Shown: positions 1 through 6,277 of the stretch, piece by piece | Numbering within the stretch: position 1 is the stretch's first letter | How the letters are laid out: each line of letters starts with the position of its first letter | NCBI GenBank assembly: GCA_019237515.1 | Contig: JAFAGX010000181.1 | Span: 1-6,576 of the forward strand | Reading direction: 5' to 3' | DNA from: Acidobacteriaceae bacterium | GTDB lineage: Bacteria > Acidobacteriota > Terriglobia > Terriglobales > SbA1 | Length of the DNA: 6,576 nucleotides | Program-made: the position numbers and the translations under genes | Notes under the pieces: model-generated | Databases searched by the model: none | Seen by the model: only the letters and a program-made list of their open reading frames with translations | What the model was told of the DNA's origin: nothing

Positions 1-604
1 GATGAGATTCTCCCCGGCTGGAAACATAGGTTTTGCATCGCCAGTGGTTCAGAACGTGAATTACCAGATGCGCCGATGCGCCGAAGCCGAACAGACCGAC
101 GCGTTCGCCGCGCTGAACTCCGGCGACCCGCAAGCTGCGAAAGCCAATGATGCCCGCGCAAAGCAGTGGAGCTGCGTGGAGATCGTCAATTGACTCGGGC
201 AGCGGGAAGACAAAATCAGCGCGAGCCGAAGCACATTCCGCATAGCCGCCGTTCACGGTGTAGCCGGTGAAGGTTGGGGAATCGCAAAGGTTTTCGAGGC
301 CGTGCTGGCAATACCAGCATGTGCCGTCCGTGCCACCGATCCAGGAGACACCGACACGCATACCCTGCGGGAGATCTGGCCTGCCACCCTCGATGATTTC
401 GCCGACGATCTGATGACCGGGAATAATTCGCTCATAGCGAACCGGCAATTCACCTTCTACGATATGCAAATCGGTGCGGCAGACTCCGCAGGCGCGAACG
501 CGCAAAAGCACGTGACCAGGCGTGAGCCGCGGACTGGGCGCGTCTTCGATCTGCAGCGGACGACTCGTAATGCTTGCTGGCGAGGACAGGACAGCAGCTT
601 TCAT
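1..604 (-). CDS. Zinc-dependent alcohol dehydrogenase, CAD2-like (partial, cut by left edge)
   Basis: This is the N-terminal 201 residues of a medium-chain, zinc-dependent alcohol dehydrogenase (oxidises alcohols or reduces aldehydes with NAD(P)H in the cytoplasm). It starts at the ATG whose first base is 604 and runs off the left edge without a stop. Visible motifs are CGVCRTDLH (catalytic zinc ligand Cys42), PGHQIVG (His64), a structural-zinc loop ending CWYCQHGLENLC (Cys96, Cys99, Cys107), APLLCAGI (third catalytic ligand Cys149), and the nucleotide-binding turn GLFGFGASAHL (170-180). The loop and the LLCAGIIGFR and FGFGASAHL blocks resemble the bacterial CAD2/AdhA-like branch of the family. 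Two positions are odd: Asp93 sits where the first structural Cys is expected, and Gln65 replaces the usual Glu of the GHE motif. It lies 93 bp downstream of the efflux gene on the same strand and could be co-transcribed. No strong Shine-Dalgarno is seen before the ATG. The physiological substrate is unknown. Confidence 0.93.
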   Translation of the reverse strand, partial: MKAAVLSSPASITSRPLQIEDAPSPRLTPGHVLLRVRACGVCRTDLHIVEGELPVRYERIIPGHQIVGEIIEGGRPDLPQGMRVGVSWIGGTDGTCWYCQHGLENLCDSPTFTGYTVNGGYAECASARADFVFPLPESIDDLHAAPLLCAGIIGFRSLRVAGVQRGERVGLFGFGASAHLVIHVLNHWRCKTYVSSRGESH

Positions 605-697
605 GGCTGTAGAAATTTGCAGGGTTCAGATGCAAGCTTAGCGGATGCGTTGCTCAGCAGGCGAGGAGAAAATCGGAATGGCTGCTGGATGTCGCGC

Positions 698-2266
698 TCA
701 ATGTCCAGCGCTGATTCCACCCTTGCCGACCGTTTTCCTCAGCATCAGAACGATAGGAATGCACCCAAAACACGCCAGCGCCATGTATCGGAAATCATCC
801 ACATAGGACCAGAGCCGCGCCTGCGCGTTCAGAGTGGCATTGATCAAGCCATACGCTTGTTTGAGGGCGTCGGCTATCGAAGCTCCTTGAGCGTGCAGGA
901 ACTGCTGCGTCCCGTGCAGCTGATCGAAGAACGAGACCCGTCCCGGCGTGACGTTGTGCACGAGTTCGGTCCGGTGCAATTGTTCATGACGCACGACAAG
1001 AGTGTTCACCACAGAGATCCCGATGCTGGCGCCAATATTTCGTAGCAGGTTATACAGCCCACTGGCATTTCCGATTTCCTCGTTAGGAAGACCTGCCACA
1101 GTTGTGGCCGACAGGGGCACGAAGACGCAACCGGAACCGAAGCCACTGATGACGATCGCCCAAAGGAAGGTCCACTGCGACACCCCGAGATAAGCCTCAC
1201 CGAACCACAAGCCGCTGATGGCAAACAGCAGAAATCCAGAAACGATCAGCCAGCGGTTATCGATTTTTGCGGTGAGGACTCCAATAATCGGCATGGCCAG
1301 GATCGCCCCAATGCCACGCGGGGCTACCGCCCAGCCTGCAGCAAGCGCGGTGTAGCCCAGCAGCTCCTGGTAAAAGAGTGGCAATAACGTAACCAGGCCA
1401 TAGAGCGCCGCGCCGAAGATACCGATCAACAAACAGCCCAAGGCGAAGTTGCGGTGCCGAAACACACGCAAATCAACCAGCGGCTTTTTATGGGTGAACT
1501 CGCGAACCAGAAAAGCGATGAAGCACACCACGAGCACGAGTGCGGCCCAGCGAATCCAGGTGGCGCCGAACCAGTCGTCCTCCTGGCCCTTGTCAAGAAT
1601 CACCTGCAAGCATCCGAGCCAAACCGCGAGCAAGCCCAGGCCGATGCCGTCGATTTTTCCCGGCTGAGCATTCTTGATATAGGGGGGATCCTCCACATAA
1701 CGAAGGATCATGAAGATAGCGAAGATTCCGATGGGAATGTTGATGTAGAACGCCCATCGCCATGAGTAGGTGTCCGTCAGCCAGCCGCCAAGGGTTGGAC
1801 CGAGAACGGGAGCGACAACCACGCCCAGAGCGAATACCGCGAGAGCGAGACCGCGTTTATCGGCAGGAAAACTCTCCAGCAGAATCGACTGTGAAAGCGG
1901 TTGCAGTGCGCCTCCGCCCGCCCCTTGCACGGCCCGCGCGATCAGAATGATCGGCAAGCTTGGCGCTGCGCCGCACATAAAAGAGGAAACTGTAAAGATG
2001 ACGATACAGGTAACCAGAAAGCGCTTCCGGCCAAATTTAAGGGAAAACCAGGTGCTGGCAGGAAGTACCACAGCATTTGCGACCAGATAACTGGTGAGCA
2101 CCCACGTGGCTTCGTCGTTGCTCGCGGAGAGGCTCCCCGCGATGTAAGGCAAAGCTACTGCAGCGATGGAGGTATCGAGCACCTCCATGAATGTGGCCAG
2201 CATCACCGAAACGGCAATTAACCACGGATTGGACGCTGGCGTCGCGTGTTGTTGCTCCGCAGGCAT
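698..2266 (-). CDS. DHA2-family MFS multidrug efflux transporter, EmrB/QacA-like
   Basis: The 522-residue inner-membrane protein is predicted to be a drug:proton antiporter of the major facilitator superfamily, 14-helix DHA2 family. Family landmarks are LDTSIAAVALP in helix 1 (30-40), GRKRF in the loop 2-3 region (79-83), RAVQGAGGG (111-119, motif B), APVLGPTLGGWL (152-163, motif C), SWRWAFYINIPIG (168-180), and the EmrB-type segment LQVILDKGQEDDWF (220-233). NASGLYNLLRNIGASIG (400-416) is also typical. Length matches EmrB (about 510). The start is supported by AAGGA six bases upstream of the ATG. EmrB proteins usually work with an EmrA-type membrane-fusion protein and a TolC-like channel. 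Neither is encoded in the window: the upstream neighbour is the divergent chrA and the downstream one is the alcohol dehydrogenase. The exported substrate cannot be read from sequence. The gene appears intact. Confidence 0.95.
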   Translation of the reverse strand: MPAEQQHATPASNPWLIAVSVMLATFMEVLDTSIAAVALPYIAGSLSASNDEATWVLTSYLVANAVVLPASTWFSLKFGRKRFLVTCIVIFTVSSFMCGAAPSLPIILIARAVQGAGGGALQPLSQSILLESFPADKRGLALAVFALGVVVAPVLGPTLGGWLTDTYSWRWAFYINIPIGIFAIFMILRYVEDPPYIKNAQPGKIDGIGLGLLAVWLGCLQVILDKGQEDDWFGATWIRWAALVLVVCFIAFLVREFTHKKPLVDLRVFRHRNFALGCLLIGIFGAALYGLVTLLPLFYQELLGYTALAAGWAVAPRGIGAILAMPIIGVLTAKIDNRWLIVSGFLLFAISGLWFGEAYLGVSQWTFLWAIVISGFGSGCVFVPLSATTVAGLPNEEIGNASGLYNLLRNIGASIGISVVNTLVVRHEQLHRTELVHNVTPGRVSFFDQLHGTQQFLHAQGASIADALKQAYGLINATLNAQARLWSYVDDFRYMALACFGCIPIVLMLRKTVGKGGISAGH

Positions 2267-2403
2267 TGGCTATCCTTCGGTGAAACAGTACGGCAGGATT
2301 CCCATCAAAGATGCTGAAAAGCACCTTCAAGTTTCAGATGGTCCTATAGATTAACTGAAATCATGGGTTTCACAGCCGCACGGCTTCGGATACCCTGTCC
2401 ACG
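2267..2403. promoter_or_regulatory. Divergent promoter region between the efflux gene and chrA, with a TGAAA motif cluster
   Basis: This 137-bp AT-richer gap must hold promoters for both outward-reading genes. TGAAA occurs at 2281, 2315 and 2356 and its complement TTTCA at 2332 and 2368. These form CTGAAA-N12-TTTCAG (2314-2337), TTTCAG-N17-CTGAAA (2332-2360) and an outer inverted pair GTGAAAC/GTTTCAC (2280-2286 and 2367-2373). A possible -10 for chrA is TATAGA (2345-2350), without a good -35. For the minus strand TTGAAG (2330-2325) is a possible -35 with a poor -10. The motif cluster could be operator sites of an unidentified regulator. The motifs are seen directly; their regulatory role is inferred. 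Confidence 0.5.
2273..2277 (-). promoter_or_regulatory. Ribosome binding site of the DHA2 transporter
   Basis: On the minus strand AAGGA lies six bases before the ATG at 2266, a near-ideal Shine-Dalgarno spacing. It fixes the start of the transporter gene. Confidence 0.7.
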
Positions 2404-3555
2404 ATGAACACGCCTACTGCACCAACTGCGGCGGGCAAGCAGGTATCGCTAGTGGAGCTTGCGCTCGTTTTCCTGCAGTTGGGAACCACTGCGTTTGGCG
2501 GACCTGCCGCGCACATTGCCATGATGGAAAACGAGTTTGTGCGCAAACGGGGATGGATTTCGGAAGCCGAATTCCTTGACAGACTCGCGGCCGCAAGCTT
2601 GATACCCGGCCCGAGTTCGACGGAAGTGGCAATCTTCATCGGGCATTCCAAGCGTGGTTGGGCTGGGCTGATCGTCGCGGGCTGCTGTTTCATTATTCCG
2701 GCGGCGGTTCTGGTTGCCTTGATTGCTGCGGCCTACGTTCGTTTCGGCTCACTGCCTCGAGTGGCGGGAATTCTTTACGGGATAAAGCCGGCGGTGATCG
2801 CAATTATCGTGCAGGCTCTATGGTCGCTTAGTCGTACCGCGGCGAAAACAAGCTTTCTCGTGGTGATTGGCGTGGTTTGCGTTGTGCTGAATGCTGAGGG
2901 AATTCCGCCACTGACGGTTTTAGCGTTAGGGGCAGTGGCTTCTGCCGCGCGTGAATTGCTGAAGAGAAGAAAGAGCCTGGCCTTAATGCTTGCTCCGAAG
3001 AATTGCTTGTTGCTAGCGGCCGCGGCTTTGACTGCTCCGGTCAGTTTTGTCCGCTTGTTTCTATCATTCTTCAAAATCGGCTCGGTAGTATTTGGAAGCG
3101 GGTATGTGTTGCTGGCTTTTCTCAGGGAAGAATTCATTGATCATCTGCATTGGCTAACGGAAAAACAACTGATTGATGCGGTCGCGGTGGGCCAGTTCAC
3201 GCCGGGTCCCGTATTTACCACGGCAACGTTCATCGGCTACCTGGTTGCGGGGGTGCGTGGCGCAGTTCTGGCGACCGTGGCGATATTTCTGCCCGGATTT
3301 ATTCTGGTGGCCATTAGCGGACCGCTGCTTTCTAAAATTCGGCAGTCCGCCCTGGCTGCTGCCATGCTCGACGGTGTGGTTGTAGGGTCATTAGCCCTGA
3401 TGGTGGTAGTCGGGTGGCAACTGGGTCGAGCGGCTATCGTGGATTGGCGCACGATCGCCATTTTTCTTGGTAGCGCGGCGGTGTTATTGCGCTTTCGAAC
3501 CAATTCCGCCTGGGTGATCGCGGTTTCGGGTCTACTGGGATGGATTGTGCAGTAG
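2404..3555 (+). CDS. chrA: Chromate transporter ChrA, two-domain (long-chain) CHR family
   Basis: The 383-residue polytopic membrane protein belongs to the CHR family, which in characterised members exports chromate from the cytoplasm and gives chromate resistance. Two homologous halves are visible. The first (about 15-185) carries FGGPAAHIAMMENEFV (31-46), RGWISEAEFLDRLAAASLIPGP (49-70) and a hydrophobic run after KRGWAGLI. The second (about 215-383) carries FFKIGSVVFGSGYVLLAFL (222-240), WLTEKQLIDAVAVGQFTPGP (250-269) and ATFIGYLVAGVRGA (274-287). The paired FGG/FGSG and PGP motifs and the length of about 390 are those of full-length bidomain ChrA rather than split half-size proteins. The ATG at 2404 gives a usual short N-terminus before the first conserved block, but no clear Shine-Dalgarno precedes it. 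It is transcribed divergently from the efflux gene. Family membership is firm; chromate as the true substrate is inferred from the family, since some CHR proteins have other or unknown roles. Confidence 0.95.
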   Translation: MNTPTAPTAAGKQVSLVELALVFLQLGTTAFGGPAAHIAMMENEFVRKRGWISEAEFLDRLAAASLIPGPSSTEVAIFIGHSKRGWAGLIVAGCCFIIPAAVLVALIAAAYVRFGSLPRVAGILYGIKPAVIAIIVQALWSLSRTAAKTSFLVVIGVVCVVLNAEGIPPLTVLALGAVASAARELLKRRKSLALMLAPKNCLLLAAAALTAPVSFVRLFLSFFKIGSVVFGSGYVLLAFLREEFIDHLHWLTEKQLIDAVAVGQFTPGPVFTTATFIGYLVAGVRGAVLATVAIFLPGFILVAISGPLLSKIRQSALAAAMLDGVVVGSLALMVVVGWQLGRAAIVDWRTIAIFLGSAAVLLRFRTNSAWVIAVSGLLGWIVQ

Positions 3556-3560
3556 CAAAC

Positions 3561-3587
3561 CACAGAGGACACACAGAGCACGGAGGA
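3561..3587. repeat. Imperfect tandem CACAGAGGACA-type intergenic repeat
   Basis: Just after the chrA stop the sequence runs CACAGAGGACA (3561-3571), CACAGAGCA (3572-3580), CGGAGGA (3581-3587): an 11-bp period with decay at the right. From general familiarity, purine-rich CACAGAGGACACAGAG arrays recur between genes in many environmental bacterial genomes. Only this one copy is visible here, so its dispersed nature is an inference. Confidence 0.5.
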
Positions 3588-3647
3588 AACATGGAGCAAG
3601 GTGCTTGACACATGTCTTCCAGCACAAGGAGAATTCGATTTTCGGCC

Positions 3648-3653
3648 AGGTGA
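3648..3653 (+). promoter_or_regulatory. Ribosome binding site that decides the GGT-like gene start
   Basis: AGGTGA sits four bases before the ATG at 3658, and the protein from that ATG opens directly with a signal peptide. This argues against the in-frame GTG at 3601, which would place 19 residues ahead of the signal sequence. A second purine-rich run, AAGGAG at 3626-3631, has no start codon at a suitable distance. Confidence 0.7.
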
Positions 3654-3657
3654 ACTT

Positions 3658-5331
3658 ATGCGCGTTCTTCTGCTGTCGTTAGTGGTGTTGCTGTTCTATC
3701 GCGCCGCTTCAGCACAGGACCGCTCGCATGGGCGGTCGATGACCATCTCGCGGTATGGAATCGTCGCGACCAGCCACGTTCAGTCATCGGCGGCAGGGGC
3801 ACAAGTTTTGGCTCGCGGGGGCTCAGCAATTGACGCGGCCATTGCGGCAAATGCGGTCCTGGGCGTGACCGAGCCGATGATGAACGGCATGGGCGGCGAC
3901 CTGTTTGCCATCTACCGGGACGCCAAGACCGGCAAGCTCTACGGTCTGAATTCCAGCGGATGGGCGCCGCAAGGACTCACGCCCGCGCACTTGAAGACCA
4001 AAGGCGATACGGCGATGCCACAGGCAGGCATCGATACAGTGACGGTTCCTGGTGCGGTTGCCGGATGGGGAGCTTTGCACAAGCGCTTTGGGCGCTTGCC
4101 ATGGAAGGATCTTTTTCAGCCCGCAATTTTTTACGCGCAGAATGGCTATCCCGTGCCGGAAATCATTCAGGCGTACTGGGAAGTGGCGGCTGATTGGATT
4201 GCGGGTGATTCTGAGAGCCGGCGCGTGTTCTTGCCCGATGCTAAACCTCCGGCCGTGGGGCAAATCTTTCGGAATCCAGATGTTGCGAAAGCTTTAACAC
4301 TGGTTGCGCAGGACGGCCCGGAAGCGTTCTACAAAGGCGAGATCGCGGAAGCAATTATCAGCACGTCGCAAGCGCTGGGCGGAACAATGGCAGCGGACGA
4401 TTTGGCGGAGTTTTCGCCGGAATGGGTCAATCCAGTTTCAACCAGGTACCGTGACTGGACAGTCTACGAACTGCCACCGAACGGGCAAGGCATGGCAGCT
4501 CTGGAAATGCTGAACATCATGGAGACCGCTCCGGCTGCGCCTGACGGGCCGCTTAGCGCGCCGGAACTTCACAAGAGGATCGAAGCCATGAAGCTGGCGT
4601 ACAGCGATCTTTACCGTTACAACGCCGATCCTCGATTCGCCAAAGTTCCGGTCGCCGGACTCCTGTCGAAGGATTATGCGCGCGAGCGTGCGCGACTCAT
4701 TGATCCGGCGCACGCCAACTGTGACGTGCAAGCCGGCAATCCTCCGATGAGCGACACGACATATCTTTCTGTGGTCGATCGCGAAGGCAATATCGTTTCC
4801 CTGATCCAGAGCAATTACGACGCCTTCGGCTCCGGAATCACGGTGCGCGGAATGGGTTTCGTGCTCCAGGACCGCGGCGCATTGTTTTCTCTTGATCCGG
4901 CCTCACCGAACGTGCTTGCGCCACGCAAGCGGCCATTCCACACGATTATTCCGGCCTTTATGGAACGTGGAGACCAGCACATAGGATTTGGCATTATGGG
5001 CGGGGCTAACCAACCAGTCGCGCATGCGCAATTTGTTTCGAATGTGGTGGATTACGGAATGAATATTCAGGCTGCGCTCGACGAAGCCCGATTCACTGTC
5101 AGTCCGAAGCATGGTTGCAACGTGGTGATCGAGTCGCGAGTGAAACCCGAGGTGCTGCAGAAGCTTTCTGCGATGGGGCACGAATTGCAGATCCAGGGGG
5201 AATTTTCCACGCACATGGGCCGTGGGCAGGCGGTGATACATGATTCCAAGACAGGCGTGAATTATGGCGCTTCTGATCCTCGTGCCGATGGCTCAGCCGA
5301 ACCTGAGCCGCCTCCGGCGTCCCTACAGTAA
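3658..5331 (+). CDS. ggt: Secreted gamma-glutamyltransferase family protein (YwrD-like Ntn hydrolase)
   Basis: The 557-residue precursor belongs to the gamma-glutamyltranspeptidase family (PF01019), N-terminal-nucleophile hydrolases that cut themselves into a large and a small subunit and then hydrolyse or transfer gamma-glutamyl groups, classically from glutathione. A signal peptide is visible at 1-19 (MRVLLLSLVVLLFYRAASA, AxA-type cut before Gln20), so the enzyme should act outside the cytoplasm. The large-subunit region carries GGSAIDAAIAAN, GMGGDLFAIY and the VPGAVAGWGALHKRFG block. The nucleophile is Thr367 in SDTTYLSVVD (codon at 4756-4758), leaving a 191-residue small subunit of normal size. 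GFVLQDRGALFSLDP and PRKRPFHTIIPAF resemble the YwrD/acylase-like branch rather than canonical GGT, and NSSGWAP stands where canonical enzymes have an Arg-containing DxRExAP motif. Glutathione is therefore not assured as substrate. It lies 102 bp after chrA and could share its transcript. Confidence 0.92.
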   Translation: MRVLLLSLVVLLFYRAASAQDRSHGRSMTISRYGIVATSHVQSSAAGAQVLARGGSAIDAAIAANAVLGVTEPMMNGMGGDLFAIYRDAKTGKLYGLNSSGWAPQGLTPAHLKTKGDTAMPQAGIDTVTVPGAVAGWGALHKRFGRLPWKDLFQPAIFYAQNGYPVPEIIQAYWEVAADWIAGDSESRRVFLPDAKPPAVGQIFRNPDVAKALTLVAQDGPEAFYKGEIAEAIISTSQALGGTMAADDLAEFSPEWVNPVSTRYRDWTVYELPPNGQGMAALEMLNIMETAPAAPDGPLSAPELHKRIEAMKLAYSDLYRYNADPRFAKVPVAGLLSKDYARERARLIDPAHANCDVQAGNPPMSDTTYLSVVDREGNIVSLIQSNYDAFGSGITVRGMGFVLQDRGALFSLDPASPNVLAPRKRPFHTIIPAFMERGDQHIGFGIMGGANQPVAHAQFVSNVVDYGMNIQAALDEARFTVSPKHGCNVVIESRVKPEVLQKLSAMGHELQIQGEFSTHMGRGQAVIHDSKTGVNYGASDPRADGSAEPEPPPASLQ

Positions 5332-5421
5332 AGACTGTATAGCGTCTTAGGAAACAGACGTTACAATTTGGACGTAAGGCAATCAACTGCATTTGGCCAA
5401 ATGGAGAAAGACTAAGTACGC

Positions 5422-6261
5422 ATGGCGGAATCCGCGGGAAGTCTATTGTTCGTTGATGATGAAGCCGGTATCCGCATTACCCTGCCCCCGGTTTTGCAGA
5501 AGGCAGGATTTGAGGTTCGGGTTGCGGACAGCGTTTCAGAGGCGCTGTACGAAATCAATTCGCGACAATTCGATGCGGTCATTTCTGATCTCAATATCGG
5601 CGAAGAAGGAGACGGCTTCCTGGTTACGAGCGCGACGCGCCATGTGCAGCCGCAGTGCCTCACCTTCATTCTGACCGGATATCCAGCGTTTGAAACTGCA
5701 TTGCAGGCGATTCACAATCGCATCGACGATTACCTGGTGAAGCCAGTCGATATCGAGATCCTGACCAAGGTTCTCAAAGAAAAATTGCACACGCGGGCGC
5801 CGAAAGTTCCTTGGGCTGCCAAGCGGCTTGCGCTGGTGCTGAAGAGTGAAGTGGCACAAATTGTGCGCGCAGCAGATGTGGGAGGCGAACGCGGCAATGG
5901 TGATGGCTATCATCGCGAGCTGAATCGTCTGTTTGCCAACTTCATCGAGCAGTTAGGCTCGAACGAAAACCGCGTCAGCGCCGATCTGGCGCGCTCGGCG
6001 CGGGAATACGGGAAAAAGCAGGTGCAGGCAGGTCGCACACCCAGTGCAGTGGCGGCCGACTTTCGATCTTTAGAGCAGGAAGCCTACAACGTAGTACAGA
6101 AGAATGTGGCGGGAATCGATATCCCAGCATTGATCTCAGACTTGCGCAAATTTAGTGATGGCCTGCACTCGTTGATGGAGGAGTCGCTCGCCGCATACGG
6201 CAAAGACGACAAGCGAGCCGCGAGGAAGCCAGCGCAGCCAAAGCGGCGCGGTGCCGGTTAG
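5422..6261 (+). CDS. Response regulator: receiver domain plus helical, RsbRD_N-like C-terminal region
   Basis: The 279-residue cytoplasmic protein begins with a CheY-like receiver domain (about 7-122). The acidic pair Asp12/Asp13 is in LLFVDDEAG, the phosphoacceptor is Asp56 in VISDLNIG, the switch Thr is Thr85 in FILTGYP and the conserved Lys is Lys107 in YLVKPVD. All key residues for phosphorylation are present. The C-terminal 150 residues show no helix-turn-helix, GGDEF, ATPase or kinase motif. They look mostly helical, and the stretch REYGKKQVQAGRTPSAVAAD followed by FRSLEQEAYNVV (194-225) resembles the RsbRD N-terminal/sensor-associated helical domain (PF14361-like), a resemblance judged by eye. 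The tail is Lys/Arg/Pro-rich. The start at 5422 puts the receiver at its normal place; GGAG at 5403-5406 is rather distant (15 bases). No histidine kinase lies in the window. It follows the GGT-like gene by 90 bp on the same strand. Confidence 0.9.
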   Translation: MAESAGSLLFVDDEAGIRITLPPVLQKAGFEVRVADSVSEALYEINSRQFDAVISDLNIGEEGDGFLVTSATRHVQPQCLTFILTGYPAFETALQAIHNRIDDYLVKPVDIEILTKVLKEKLHTRAPKVPWAAKRLALVLKSEVAQIVRAADVGGERGNGDGYHRELNRLFANFIEQLGSNENRVSADLARSAREYGKKQVQAGRTPSAVAADFRSLEQEAYNVVQKNVAGIDIPALISDLRKFSDGLHSLMEESLAAYGKDDKRAARKPAQPKRRGAG

Positions 6262-6277
6262 GTATGCGCGCCAGAAT

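Noticed and set aside
655..687. CAGCAG...CTGCTG inverted repeat between the efflux and dehydrogenase genes
   Set aside because: A six-base stem with a 21-base loop and no following T run is too weak to call a terminator or operator.
302..1045. A 247-codon open frame on the plus strand across the alcohol dehydrogenase and efflux genes
   Set aside because: It lies antisense to two clearly conserved genes, has low-complexity Arg/Asp-rich content with no recognisable motif, and crosses the gap between them.
3601..3657. GTG at 3601 as the start of the GGT-like gene
   Set aside because: It would put 19 unrelated residues before a textbook signal peptide. The ATG at 3658 has AGGTGA four bases upstream.
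5332..5348. AAGAC...GTCTT hairpin just after the GGT-like stop codon
   Set aside because: The stem is only five A/T-rich pairs and no T tract follows, so it is not convincing as a terminator.
5362..5367. TACAAT as a -10 box for the response regulator
   Set aside because: No acceptable -35 lies 16-18 bases upstream, so a promoter cannot be supported although one may exist in this 90-bp gap.
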